A DNA stretch of 64,000 nt, taken from NCBI RefSeq assembly GCF_022347685.1, contig NZ_JAKRGF010000001.1, positions 186,001 through 250,000 of the forward strand, read 5' to 3'. Within the stretch, counting starts at the first letter, position 1; every line of letters starts with the position of its first letter. Positions 55,945-64,000 of this stretch are shown here, piece by piece. Source of the stretch: Thalassobius sp. Cn5-15. GTDB taxonomy: Bacteria > Pseudomonadota > Alphaproteobacteria > Rhodobacterales > Rhodobacteraceae. The notes under the pieces are model-generated. The model ran no database searches and was not told where the DNA came from. It was given only the letters and a program-made list of their open reading frames with translations. Made by a program: the position numbers and the translations under genes.

Positions 55945-56976
55945 TCAGATCTTCAGCGCGTCAGCGCCAAGTGGCATCAGCATCTGTGTCACCTCAAGTG
56001 AGGGAACAGCGTCTATTTGCCGGTGTTTCCATGTGGGATTGCGGTCCTTGTCGATGATCTGAGCGCGCACGCCTTCCAGAAAATCGCCCTGATCCATCGA
56101 ACGGTAGGTGAATCGGAACTCCTGCTCCAGCGCCTTTTTGATGTCATCGCTCAGGCGGGCGCGGTGCACCAATTCAATCGTGCATCCGGCAGAAAGGGGG
56201 GAGACGCGGCCAAGCACTTTCAGCGTTTTGGCGGCAAATTCGCTGTCTGTCGCTTTCAGCACTGCCAGGATATCTGACAGGCTGTCACCGGCAAAACAGG
56301 CGTCAATCTCTGCTTGCTGGCTGGCCAGAGGGCTGCTGGGCACGGGATGGGCGGCACGGTCAATTGCGGTCCAGTCGCCGGTTTCAATCAAGGTAGCGGT
56401 CAGTGCCGGCCAGCGGTCTTCGGGGATGTAGTAATCGGCGAAACCAGCGTGGATCGCATCTGCGGCACCAATCCGGCCACCAGTGGCGCCCAGGTATTCG
56501 CCGATGCGCCCCGGTGCGCGGGCAAGGATCAGCGTGCCGCCCACATCGGGGATCAGGCCAATACCGGTTTCGGGCATCGCGATCTGCGTCGTGTCACCGA
56601 CCACGCGGTGGGATCCGTGACAACCTACACCAACGCCGCCGCCCATGGTGAACCCCTGCATCAGGCTGGCCACCGGTTTGGGGAAACTGAACAGTTTGGC
56701 ATTCATCCGGTATTCATCGCGCCAGAAGGTGCGGGGGCCGTCGTATTTGCCCTTGATCCCCGCCTCATACATGGCGGCAATGTCACCACCGGCGCAAAAG
56801 GCGCGGTCGCCTTCGGCGTCGATCAGCACCATTTTGACCGCATCGTTTTCAGCCCAGTCATCCAGCGCCTGTTCCAGCGCCAGCGACATGTCGTGGCTCA
56901 GCGCATTCAGTGCCTTGGGACGGGTGAAAGTGATGCGGCCGATCTGGCCTTCTATACGGGTGCGTATGTCGTTCAT
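55945..56976 (-). CDS. 3-hydroxyisobutyryl-CoA hydrolase (enoyl-CoA hydratase fold)
   Basis: Releases CoA from 3-hydroxyisobutyryl-CoA in valine catabolism. The 343-residue crotonase-fold protein shows FCAGGDIAAMYEAG, MQGFTMGGGVGVGCHGSHRVV and MPETGIGLIPDVGG with catalytic-type glutamate. The extended C-terminal helical part (FRFTYRSMDQGDFLEGVRAQIIDKDRNPTW) is diagnostic of the hydrolase subgroup and separates it from simple hydratases. It sits between the acyl-CoA dehydrogenase and mmsB, 11 bp from each. Confidence 0.92.
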   Translation of the reverse strand: MNDIRTRIEGQIGRITFTRPKALNALSHDMSLALEQALDDWAENDAVKMVLIDAEGDRAFCAGGDIAAMYEAGIKGKYDGPRTFWRDEYRMNAKLFSFPKPVASLMQGFTMGGGVGVGCHGSHRVVGDTTQIAMPETGIGLIPDVGGTLILARAPGRIGEYLGATGGRIGAADAIHAGFADYYIPEDRWPALTATLIETGDWTAIDRAAHPVPSSPLASQQAEIDACFAGDSLSDILAVLKATDSEFAAKTLKVLGRVSPLSAGCTIELVHRARLSDDIKKALEQEFRFTYRSMDQGDFLEGVRAQIIDKDRNPTWKHRQIDAVPSLEVTQMLMPLGADALKI

Positions 56977-56987
56977 ATTGTCCGGTC

Positions 56988-58136
56988 TTATGCGTTTTCG
57001 GCCAAGAGGTGACGCGCTACAATCAGGCGCATGATTTCATTGGTGCCTTCAAGGATTTCATGGACGCGCAGATCGCGCACGGTTTTTTCAACGCCGTAGT
57101 CCGCCAGATAGCCGTAGCCCCCGTGCAGCTGCAGGCACTGGTTGGCGACCTTCGATCCGGCCTCGGTCACGAAACGCTTTGCCATTGCGCAGAACTTGCT
57201 GGCGTCGGGGGCGTTATTGTCCAGCTTCCACGCCGCTTGTCGCAGGAAGGTGCGCGCCGCCTGTAGCTCAATTTCCATATCAGCCAGACGGAATTGCAAC
57301 GCCTGAAACTGGTCAATGGTTTTGCCGAAAGCTTTGCGTTCGCTCATATATTGCAGGGTCTGGGTCAGCGCCGATTGCGCCGCGCCCAGCGAACAGGCGG
57401 CGATATTGAGGCGTCCGCCATCAAGACCGGCCATCGCGTATTTGAAACCGTCGCCTTCAGTGCCAACCAGGTTAGTGGCGGGGATTTTACAGTCATCAAA
57501 CTGCACCTGACGGGTGGGTTGGCTTTTCCACCCCATTTTGTCCTCTAGCCCGCCGAAGGACAGGCCGGGGGTGCCATCCTCCACATAGACGGTGGAGATA
57601 CCGCGCGCGCTGTCATCGCCAGTGCGCACCATGACGATATAGCCATCCGAATAGCCGCCACCAGAAATGAACGCCTTGGTCCCGTTCAGCGTATAGCCTT
57701 CGTTGGTTTTTTCCGCGCGTGTTTTCAGCGCTGCGGCGTCAGAGCCGGATCCCGGTTCTGTCAGGCAGTAGCTCAACACCTTTTGCATGCTCAGCGCTGG
57801 TGCCAGCACCGTTTCACGCAGGTGATCGTCGGCGAAAGTGTCGACCATTTTGGCACACATATTGTGGATCGACAGAAACGCGGCCACAGACGGGCAGGCC
57901 ATCGAGAGCCCCTCGAAAATCAGCGTAGCGTCCAAACGGCCAAGACCGGATCCACCGGACTCTTCGGACACATAGATGCCCCCCAGTCCCAGCGCGCCCA
58001 GCTCTGGCCACAGTTCTTTGGGGATGGTGCCATCCTTTTCCCACTGGCGGGCATAGGGCGCGATATGTTCCTCGCCAAAGCCCTTGGCCATATCAAAAAT
58101 CGCAGTCTGTTCCTCTGTCAGCGCAAAATCCACCAC
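56988..58136 (-). CDS. Acyl-CoA dehydrogenase, probable isobutyryl-CoA dehydrogenase
   Basis: FAD-dependent alpha,beta-dehydrogenation of an acyl-CoA, 382 residues. YCLTEPGSGSDAAALKT is the FAD/substrate signature and the catalytic glutamate lies in EILEGTNEIMRLIVAR. The N-terminus FALTEEQTAIFDMAKGFGEEHIAPYA and SMACPSVAAFLSIHNMC match the isobutyryl-CoA type. First gene of the operon with the hydrolase and mmsB, giving three consecutive steps of valine breakdown. Confidence 0.93.
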   Translation of the reverse strand: MVDFALTEEQTAIFDMAKGFGEEHIAPYARQWEKDGTIPKELWPELGALGLGGIYVSEESGGSGLGRLDATLIFEGLSMACPSVAAFLSIHNMCAKMVDTFADDHLRETVLAPALSMQKVLSYCLTEPGSGSDAAALKTRAEKTNEGYTLNGTKAFISGGGYSDGYIVMVRTGDDSARGISTVYVEDGTPGLSFGGLEDKMGWKSQPTRQVQFDDCKIPATNLVGTEGDGFKYAMAGLDGGRLNIAACSLGAAQSALTQTLQYMSERKAFGKTIDQFQALQFRLADMEIELQAARTFLRQAAWKLDNNAPDASKFCAMAKRFVTEAGSKVANQCLQLHGGYGYLADYGVEKTVRDLRVHEILEGTNEIMRLIVARHLLAENA

Positions 58137-58241
58137 CTGTCCTCCCGTCGCTGGTGATTGCCCGCGGACCCCTCTGCGAATTGCAATCGGGGTGCGGGTT
58201 ATTTGAACATACGTTTAATTAACAAATCCTACACAACTGTT

Positions 58242-58670
58242 TCAAGAGGGAGGAAAAGCACCGTGCACAAGCGATGAAATAGCGTCTGGATCGCGCTCCA
58301 ACAGGGCGGCGGCAGCGTCGGTGGTTTCTACGACACTAATGGTCAGAGTATCGAAGTGCGCCCACAGGCGTTTCAGGTCCTCTGCCACCGACAGCGCCAG
58401 TTTGGTCGGCGCGTAAAAGACCACATGATTTTGGCTTGGGGTTGCCTGTTGCTGCGTCATGACCTTGTTCTGCACCGCAAGCACCGATTGAAATTCAATC
58501 TGAGTCAGGGTGATGCGCGACAGATCATGCAGGTGGTTGCGGTTCGGTCGGTAGTCTGGATGTTTCAGATACTGGCGCAGTGTGGAGAGGGCTTCATCAA
58601 TGATAACAGCGCCTTCGATGCGCATGTAAACCAGATCAAGATCCGGTTCGATACTGTAAGCGATGGGCAA
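58242..58670 (-). CDS. Hypothetical protein, tandem paralogue 1 (STAS-like)
   Basis: A 142-residue soluble protein beginning LPIAYSIEPDLDLVYMRIEGAVIIDEALSTL from a TTG at 58670 (AAGG 9 nt upstream). The pattern of strand, acidic helix, NHLHDLSRITLTQIEF, then VVFYAPTKLALSVAEDLKRLW matches a STAS/SpoIIAA-like alpha-beta fold. It aligns along its whole length with the neighbour at 58866-59288. A frame back to 58862 exists, but its N-terminus is Ser/Pro/Arg/Cys-rich and looks non-coding. Function unknown. Confidence 0.6.
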   Translation of the reverse strand: MPIAYSIEPDLDLVYMRIEGAVIIDEALSTLRQYLKHPDYRPNRNHLHDLSRITLTQIEFQSVLAVQNKVMTQQQATPSQNHVVFYAPTKLALSVAEDLKRLWAHFDTLTISVVETTDAAAALLERDPDAISSLVHGAFPPS

Positions 58671-58865
58671 GTGTTTGGGCCTTGTGTGAATGTGTCTTGG
58701 GTATGCGGCGTAGGTCGGTCCGGCGCAACAGCGTGCGTTCGGGCGCATTTGCGCTGCTGATCGGGGGGCATCGGGCGGGCTGCTGGAAAAAACCGTGCGG
58801 GACTCAGAATGGCATTCAGATCCATTTTTGGGCACGAAACTGTGGCGTGCGGGGGAAGGCATGGA

Positions 58866-59288
58866 TCAGCTTGGAAGTTCTGCAACCTTCTGGGGCAGCG
58901 AGGTTAGGGTCAGTCCCAGCATCGCGATGGCTTGTGCCTCGCTGGTGGCGTTGGTGGCGGTCACTGTGGGGTGAGGTTGCCACAGCGCAATGCAAGGTTT
59001 GATCAGGTTGGTCAGCGGCAGGCTGGGGGCCAGATAGATGATCTTGCGCGGTGTGTCGCCTGCGCCCAGCACCCGATCCAGAGAGGGCTGCAGCGTCACG
59101 CGTTTGGCCATGTCGATGGTGCCATCCGTTGCCCCGCGCAGATCACAAAGCAAATTCTGACCTTCACGTGCGTCAGGGTGTGTGGCGTAGATTTGCAATG
59201 CTTCGCTATAGTCCGCTTCGGTCACGATATCGCTGAAATAGAACAGAGCAAGGTTTTCGGGCAGTAAGATCTTGAGGCTGACGGTCAT
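58866..59288 (-). CDS. Hypothetical protein, tandem paralogue 2 (STAS-like)
   Basis: A 140-residue protein starting MTVSLKILLPENLALFYFSDIVTEADYSEAL. QNLLCDLRGATDGTIDMAKR and KIIYLAPSLPLTNLIKPCIALW correspond to NHLHDLSRITLTQIEF and VVFYAPTKLALSVAEDLKRLW in paralogue 1, so a duplication is likely. The fold looks like a STAS/SpoIIAA domain. ATG 59288 has GGGA upstream; the longer frame to 59420 is less convincing. No partner kinase or sigma factor gene is nearby. Confidence 0.65.
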   Translation of the reverse strand: MTVSLKILLPENLALFYFSDIVTEADYSEALQIYATHPDAREGQNLLCDLRGATDGTIDMAKRVTLQPSLDRVLGAGDTPRKIIYLAPSLPLTNLIKPCIALWQPHPTVTATNATSEAQAIAMLGLTLTSLPQKVAELPS

Positions 59289-59805
59289 CTCAAAAGTCCC
59301 CGTGGTCAGAGTGGTTTTGCCGAAAGATTGGCTGCTTTTGACCGCAGTGGCAGGGCGCTGGAACCAGATTAACCGGATCGGACCGACGCTGTTTTCTGGC
59401 GTGTCTGCGGGACAGGGCAACTGGCTGTCGTATGGCGTTAGGTGGGGTCTGTTCTGGGGTCTGATGGGGCCGTTTCAGAGGGGCGATATGCACCCTGGGG
59501 TTGAGTGGAATCTGATGTGCGCTCAGATGCTTAGTGGGCATGGAAGACATAGAGTTGGGTGTAATCCATGGCAGCGACCTGTCGGCACCGGCCTGTTCGC
59601 GAAAGCAACAGCGCGCGCCAACGGAGTACACGTATATGTCGTGTGGTATGCTCAACTTTTAATGTATCCTTGTCTGCACATATCCACAGCCTGCGGGGTA
59701 AGTTTCGATAAATCAAGAAATTTTGAACAAGTTTTTTTGAAAATCGAAAATAAAAAGAGGCATGTGGTGATCCACATGCCTCTTTCGTTCAGGTTGATTG
59801 GCCCT
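59289..59805. other. Intergenic region with no supported gene
   Basis: 517 bp. Open frames on both strands here have codon patterns unlike the neighbours and no ribosome-binding sites. The segment 59640-59760 is distinctly AT-rich, and the mmsA terminator closes the region. No tRNA or ncRNA could be recognised. Confidence 0.5.
59752..59785 (-). terminator. Intrinsic terminator of mmsA
   Basis: A perfect 14-bp stem (59754-59767 with 59772-59785), TGAT loop, and the A-run at 59752-59756 as U-tract on the minus strand. It lies 20 bp past the mmsA stop. Confidence 0.93.
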
Positions 59806-61305
59806 TTAGTCCATCGCCTTGAAGGCAAACTCGCCACCTTCTTTGATGCCAGAGAACCAGCGCGCGGTGACCGTTTTGGTTTTGGTATAAAACCGCAGCG
59901 CATCAGGACCGTATTGGTTGAGGTCGCCAAAGGCCGACTTTTTCCAGCCGCCAAAGGTAAAGTAGCTGAGCGGCACCGGAATGGGGAAGTTGATACCAAC
60001 CATGCCGACGTTCACCCGATTGGCAAAATCACGTGCGGTGTCGCCATCTGCGGTGAAGATCGAGGTGCCGTTGCCGTAATCATTGTCGATGATCAGGTTC
60101 AGCGCGTCCTCGTAGCTGTCCATGCGGACCTGAGACAGAACAGGACCAAAGATTTCCTCTTTGTAGATGTCCATGTCGGCGGTCACATTGTCGAAATAGG
60201 TCGGGCCAACGTAGTGGCCGTTTTCATAGCCCTGCAGGCTGAAGCCACGACCATCGGTGACCAGATCCGCACCCTGTTCCACGCCAGAGGAGATCAGGCC
60301 GTTGATGCGGTCCTTGGCTTGTGCGGTGATGACGGGGCCGTAATCTACGTCCTCTTCGGAGGTGTATGGACCAACCTTCAGCGCCTCGATGCGGGGCACC
60401 AGCCGTTCGCGAAGGGCGTCAGCCGTTTCCTGCCCCACAGGCACCGCAACCGAGATCGCCATGCAGCGTTCGCCAGCGGCGCCGAACCCTGCACCGACCA
60501 ATGCGTCGGCGGCTTTGTCCAGATCGGCGTCGGGCATGATGATCATGTGGTTTTTGGCACCACCGAAACACTGGGCACGTTTGCCGTTGGTGGCAGCGCG
60601 GCCATAGATGTATTGCGCAATCGGCGTAGAACCGACGAAGCCCACAGCCTGAATGGTTTCATTGTCAAGGATCGCGTCAACCGCTTCTTTGTCGCCGTTC
60701 ACAACCTGCAGCACGCCATCGGGCAGGCCTGCCTCTTTCAGCAGTTCAGCCAGACGCAACGAGGTGGAGGGGCAGCGCTCTGATGGTTTCAGAACCATTG
60801 CGTTGCCGGACACCAGCGCCGGCGCCATTTTCCACAGCGGGATCATGGCGGGGAAGTTAAACGGTGTGATGCCCGCAACCACGCCCAGCGGCTGGCGCAT
60901 GGAGTAAAGGTCGATACCGGGGCCGCCGTCGTTCATGAACTCGCCCTTCAGCATGTGCGGTGCACCCATGCAGACTTCGACCACTTCCAGACCACGTTGC
61001 ACGTCACCGCGCGCATCTGGCAGTGTCTTGCCGTGTTCGCGGCTGACCAGTTCGGCCAGTTCGTCCATGTGTTCGTTGATCAGGTCGCCAAACTTCATCA
61101 TCACACGGGCACGACGCTGCGGGTTGGTGGCAGCCCATGCAGGCTGTGCGGCGGCGGCTTTGGCGATGATTTCGTCCATCTCTGCCACGCTTGCCAGCGG
61201 CACGCGGCTGGCGGCTTCGCCAGTTGCGGGGTTGCTGTTTTCGGTAAAGCGGCCGGATGTGCCCGGGACCAGCTGGCCGTCGACGTAGTTCATGATTTCC
61301 TGCAT
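59806..61305 (-). CDS. mmsA: CoA-acylating methylmalonate-semialdehyde dehydrogenase
   Basis: Converts methylmalonate semialdehyde to propionyl-CoA, the last valine-specific step. From ATG 61305 (AGGAGG 8 nt upstream) it has 499 residues; the frame to 61398 is an upstream extension. The aldehyde dehydrogenase motifs are VGSTPIAQYIYGRAATNGKR, FGGAKNHMIIMPDADLD and the catalytic cysteine in GAAGERCMAIS, typical of the CoA-dependent MmsA subgroup. A divergent LysR gene probably regulates it. Confidence 0.95.
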   Translation of the reverse strand: MQEIMNYVDGQLVPGTSGRFTENSNPATGEAASRVPLASVAEMDEIIAKAAAAQPAWAATNPQRRARVMMKFGDLINEHMDELAELVSREHGKTLPDARGDVQRGLEVVEVCMGAPHMLKGEFMNDGGPGIDLYSMRQPLGVVAGITPFNFPAMIPLWKMAPALVSGNAMVLKPSERCPSTSLRLAELLKEAGLPDGVLQVVNGDKEAVDAILDNETIQAVGFVGSTPIAQYIYGRAATNGKRAQCFGGAKNHMIIMPDADLDKAADALVGAGFGAAGERCMAISVAVPVGQETADALRERLVPRIEALKVGPYTSEEDVDYGPVITAQAKDRINGLISSGVEQGADLVTDGRGFSLQGYENGHYVGPTYFDNVTADMDIYKEEIFGPVLSQVRMDSYEDALNLIIDNDYGNGTSIFTADGDTARDFANRVNVGMVGINFPIPVPLSYFTFGGWKKSAFGDLNQYGPDALRFYTKTKTVTARWFSGIKEGGEFAFKAMD

Positions 61306-61342
61306 GGAAAACCCTCCTGATGACTTTGCGCTCAGCATAGTA

Positions 61343-61399
61343 TTGCAAAAAACGCACGAAAAGACGAAAGATACCAAAACGGATTTGCGAAAACGCAAA
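61343..61399. promoter_or_regulatory. Candidate LysR operator pair between mmsA and the LysR gene
   Basis: TTTGCG-AAAA-CGCAAA (61384-61399) is a perfect palindrome. A degenerate copy, TTGCAAAAAACGCA, lies at 61343-61356. The corresponding TTGC positions are 42 bp apart, about four helical turns, as expected for recognition and activation sites of a LysR-type regulator. Binding is inferred. Confidence 0.6.
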
Positions 61400-61474
61400 C
61401 CATACGACAGCGTAGGGCAAAGGATGTTTTATAGACCCGCGCCAAAACGTCAAAACGACAGGAGAGAAGGGCGG

Positions 61475-62380
61475 ATGACACCGAATTGGGATGATATGAA
61501 GGTGTTTCTGGCCGTCGCACGGCTGGAAAGCCTATCGGCGGCAGGGCGTGATCTGAAGGTGGATCCGGCGACAGTGGGGCGCCGCATCGCGCGGTTTGAG
61601 GAACAGATGGGGGCGCCGCTCTTTGCGAAATCGCCGCAGGGCTATGCATTGACCGATGCAGGCCAGCGCCTGTTGGTTCATGCCGAACGTGCCGAACAGG
61701 CGATGACCGGCGCAGTTGAGGAACTGGCCGGGCAATCGGGCAACCTTTCGGGGACGATCCGCATCGGGGCACCTGATGGCTGTGCGAATTTCCTATTGCC
61801 GAGGGTTTGCGCCAAAATTGCCGAGGCAAACCCCGACCTCAACATCCAGATTGTTGCCTTGCCGCGCCTGTTCAACCTGTCAAAGCGCGAGGCGGATATG
61901 GCCATCGGTGTCAGCGCGCCAGAGGCCTCAACCCGTCTAACGGTGCAGAAAATCACCGACTACAAGCTCTACCTGGCGGCGGCGCGGGGTTACCTTATGA
62001 AGCATCCGCGTATCCAGTCGCTGAAGGATCTGAAAGACCACCAGATGGTGGGATACATTCCAGACATGATCTTTGACAAGGAATTGGATTACCTTGGCGA
62101 ACTGGGGATCGGCCATGTCAATATGGCGTCGAACTCTGTCTCGGTGCAGTTTAACGCTTTGCGCGCGGGGGCAGGCATCGGCGTGGTGCATGGTTTTGTG
62201 CTGTCCAACGCGCCGCGTCTGCGCAAGGTGCTGGGGGATGAGGTCAGCCTGACCCGTAGTTTTTACCTGATCCGCCACGCCGATGATCGCCGTCTGGAAC
62301 GGATGAACCGGTTTGCTGATGCGTTAAGCGAAGGTCTGCGGGCCGAAGTGGCGCGGCTGGAAAGCAGTATCCCTGACTGA
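61475..62380 (+). CDS. LysR family transcriptional regulator
   Basis: A 301-residue LysR-type regulator. The N-terminal HTH is MKVFLAVARLESLSAAGRDLKVDPATVGRRIARFEEQMGAPLF. The C-terminal effector domain has the periplasmic-binding-like fold, from IRIGAPDGCANFLLP. ATG 61475 follows GGAGAG; the longer frame to 61292 overlaps mmsA. Divergent orientation and the palindromes between the genes suggest it controls mmsA in response to a valine catabolite. Confidence 0.92.
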   Translation: MTPNWDDMKVFLAVARLESLSAAGRDLKVDPATVGRRIARFEEQMGAPLFAKSPQGYALTDAGQRLLVHAERAEQAMTGAVEELAGQSGNLSGTIRIGAPDGCANFLLPRVCAKIAEANPDLNIQIVALPRLFNLSKREADMAIGVSAPEASTRLTVQKITDYKLYLAAARGYLMKHPRIQSLKDLKDHQMVGYIPDMIFDKELDYLGELGIGHVNMASNSVSVQFNALRAGAGIGVVHGFVLSNAPRLRKVLGDEVSLTRSFYLIRHADDRRLERMNRFADALSEGLRAEVARLESSIPD

Positions 62381-62487
62381 TGCCCGTGACGAGCCTATGG
62401 TAGAATGAACCACCCGCGCTGACTTGACACTCGCTGTTTGCTGGTCAACCCTGAAGGGGTAGATCATATGTATGGAGGAGAGTGTGC

Positions 62488-62922
62488 ATGCTGGTTAATC
62501 AAATTCTGAAGGCAAAAGGCGATACTGGGGTTGTCACTGTGAAACCCGGAACTGGCGTGGCAGAGGTTGCGCAGATTCTGGCGGAACGGCGCATCGGGGG
62601 TGTTGTTGTGTCGTCAGATGGAAAATCGGCAGAGGGCATTATCTCGGAACGTGATATCGTGCGGGCACTCGCGGTGCGCGGGCCCGATTGTATGCAGGAA
62701 TGCGTTGATGACATGATGACACGCAAACCTGTGTGTGGCGCGCGCAGTGACAGTGCCGATGACGTGATGAAACGGATGAGCGAAGGCCGCTTTCGTCACA
62801 TGCCGATCATGGAAGATGGCGCATTGGTCGGTATCGTGACGATCGGCGATGTTGTGGCGGCCCGCCTCGAAGAGCTGTCAATGGAACGCAATGCCCTCGA
62901 AGGCATGATTATGGGCCACTGA
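62488..62922 (+). CDS. CBS-domain pair protein
   Basis: A 144-residue protein made of two tandem CBS domains. EGIISERDIVRALAVRG ends the first and ALVGIVTIGDVVAARLEEL the second. Such stand-alone CBS pairs bind adenine nucleotides as energy sensors. ATG 62488 follows GGAGGAG. The partner enzyme is unknown. Confidence 0.9.
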   Translation: MLVNQILKAKGDTGVVTVKPGTGVAEVAQILAERRIGGVVVSSDGKSAEGIISERDIVRALAVRGPDCMQECVDDMMTRKPVCGARSDSADDVMKRMSEGRFRHMPIMEDGALVGIVTIGDVVAARLEELSMERNALEGMIMGH

Positions 62923-63123
62923 CCCCTGTCAGCCCACCAATGACCAAGAACCGCTCATGCCCCGCAAATGGGGCGTGATGCAGCTTTTGATAGTGCAGCG
63001 TTCCGCCAGCAGATTTCCGCAATGCAGCATTTGTGCTTGCATTTCGCCGCGCAATAATATTGCGTGCCCGCGAGAGGAAATTGCGCGAAGAGCCTGTTCG
63101 CGCCAGTGAGGGGGGAATTCTCC

Positions 63124-63618
63124 ATGCGTATTGGCCTTTATCCCGGTACTTTTGACCCGGTTACTTTGGGGCATTTGGATATCATCCGCCGTTCGGCCAC
63201 GATGGTTGACCGTCTGGTGATCGGGGTTGCGATCAACCGCGACAAGGGGCCGCTGTTTTCACTGGAAGAACGGGTGGCCATGATCGAAGAGGCGACACGC
63301 GACATCGCCACTGAAGTAGGCATTGAAATTGTCGTACATCCTTTTGAAAACCTGCTGATCCACTGCGCCCGCGACGTTGGTGCGCAGGTGATTATCCGCG
63401 GTCTGCGTGCTGTTACTGATTTTGAATATGAATACCAGATGGTTGGCATGAACCGTGCAATGGACGCCTCGGTAGAGACGGTGTTTCTGATGGCCGAGGC
63501 CCGGCATCAGGCGATCGCCTCTAAACTGGTAAAAGAAATCGCGCGACTGGACGGCGATATTTCCCGTTTTGTAACCCCTGAGGTGCGGGAAAAGCTGCTG
63601 GACAAATTACATAGGTAA
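63124..63618 (+). CDS. coaD: Phosphopantetheine adenylyltransferase
   Basis: Penultimate step of coenzyme A synthesis. The 164 residues start MRIGLYPGTFDPVTLGHLDIIRR, with the T/HXGH nucleotidyltransferase motif, and continue with IIRGLRAVTDFEYEYQMVGMNR and the HQAIASKLVKEIARLDGDIS motif. A G-rich ribosome-binding site precedes ATG 63124; the frame from 63064 is not needed. It is 4 bp before the next gene. Confidence 0.96.
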   Translation: MRIGLYPGTFDPVTLGHLDIIRRSATMVDRLVIGVAINRDKGPLFSLEERVAMIEEATRDIATEVGIEIVVHPFENLLIHCARDVGAQVIIRGLRAVTDFEYEYQMVGMNRAMDASVETVFLMAEARHQAIASKLVKEIARLDGDISRFVTPEVREKLLDKLHR

Positions 63619-63622
63619 GAAC

Positions 63623-64000
63623 ATGGCCAAACAGGACACCGACGCACCGGACATTGTAGAGACACTCTTTACCATTCCGGTGCAGCGGTTGATCTTGTGG
63701 CTGTCACTGGCCGCTGGCGCGATGGTGCTGATCATCTTGATCTGGGCGATGACCCATAATCGCTATGTGGTGACGGTTGATGTGCGCGGCATGGATGCCC
63801 CGCGCCTGTGTTGGGAAGAGAGCGAGGGCGGCCTGTTCAGCGGCGCCCGAGAGGCCAAGCGGTCACGCGCTCCGCGCCGCAGTTATCTGGGTTATTGCGG
63901 TGGGGTGCTGACCACCCACGGCGCTTTTGCGCTGCCGCATACCCATCCGCGCCCCTGGGTCGGCCAGAGCCGTGCAGAAATCTACGATCGGCTGAAACGC
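63623..64000 (+). CDS. Hypothetical membrane protein, N-terminal part (cut by window end)
   Basis: An open frame of 126 codons that runs off the window. It begins MAKQDTDAPDIVETLFTIPVQ, has one hydrophobic helix at about residues 24-42 (LILWLSLAAGAMVLIILIW), then a soluble part with VVTVDVRGMDAP and GYCGGVLTTHGAFALPHTHP. It is 4 bp from coaD and probably co-transcribed. I do not recognise the family. Confidence 0.75.
   Translation, partial: MAKQDTDAPDIVETLFTIPVQRLILWLSLAAGAMVLIILIWAMTHNRYVVTVDVRGMDAPRLCWEESEGGLFSGAREAKRSRAPRRSYLGYCGGVLTTHGAFALPHTHPRPWVGQSRAEIYDRLKR

Noticed and set aside
58671-58862. N-terminal extension of tandem paralogue 1
   Set aside because: Composition (Ser/Pro/Arg/Cys-rich) is unlike the domain, and the paralogue lacks a counterpart; the TTG at 58670 gives matching lengths.
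59289-59805. tRNA or small RNA in the longest intergenic region
   Set aside because: No cloverleaf, T-loop consensus or recognisable ncRNA core was seen; only the mmsA terminator is certain.

Overview
This 64 kb window is a chromosomal segment of an alphaproteobacterium, most likely a marine Rhodobacteraceae/Roseobacter-group organism. The evidence is the GC-rich coding sequence, an alphaproteobacterial SOS box (GTTC-N7-GTTC) in front of uvrA, and the gene content (DUF1127, DUF6456, DUF455, a MttB homologue without pyrrolysine, pseudoazurin). I see no prophage, insertion sequence, CRISPR array, rRNA or tRNA. The sequence is densely coding and almost every gene belongs to a recognisable family.

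Layout. 1-3.5 kb: end of cysS, citramalate synthase cimA and a squalene/phytoene-synthase-like gene. 3.5-10.3 kb: an MFS transporter, then cobalamin genes on two divergent arms (cobB-cobA leftward; cbiD-cobK rightward). The right arm runs with overlapping start/stop codons into an AlkA-like DNA glycosylase and a serine esterase. 10.4-15.4 kb: gluQ-trmFO, a di-haem cytochrome c peroxidase, an enoyl-CoA hydratase and a thioesterase. 15.5-18.4 kb: a MocR regulator divergent from a DUF1127 micro-protein, then rplM-rpsI. 18.5-21.0 kb: a compact redox cluster made of a five-haem cytochrome, a Tll0287-like haem protein, a small histidine-rich membrane protein and a convergent pseudoazurin. 21.2-29.8 kb: tetR-ppk2, metA with an overlapping hydrolase, an orphan P-loop ATPase, a FadL-type porin, a drug/metabolite exporter with an ABM monooxygenase, and guaA. 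30-38.5 kb: MttB homologue, DUF6456 regulator, peroxiredoxin, lipA, hpt, a RatA/COQ10-like gene, a MmgE/PrpD gene frameshifted in a G7 run, and a free-standing CZB zinc-binding protein. 38.7-46.9 kb: bactofilin plus M23 peptidase, DUF455, bcp, a giant AsmA/YhdP-like protein and queA. 47-55 kb: MFS, DUF924, lpd, rhodanese, SOS-linked uvrA, NUDIX and DUF2892. 55-62.4 kb: a valine-catabolism block (isobutyryl-CoA dehydrogenase, 3-hydroxyisobutyryl-CoA hydrolase, mmsB, then mmsA with a divergent LysR gene), interrupted by two tandem paralogues with a STAS-like look. 62.4-64 kb: CBS protein, coaD and the start of a membrane protein.

How it fits together. Most of the window is core metabolism: cobalamin, queuosine and tRNA modification, methionine, GMP, lipoate, CoA and branched-chain amino acid catabolism. 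The least explained parts are the multihaem/Tll0287/membrane/pseudoazurin cluster, the isolated CZB protein with palindromes upstream, the tandem STAS-like pair beside the valine genes, and the DUF2892 gene behind a perfect 11-bp palindrome that abuts an FNR-like box. All functional statements are read from sequence motifs and family knowledge; no database search was run.
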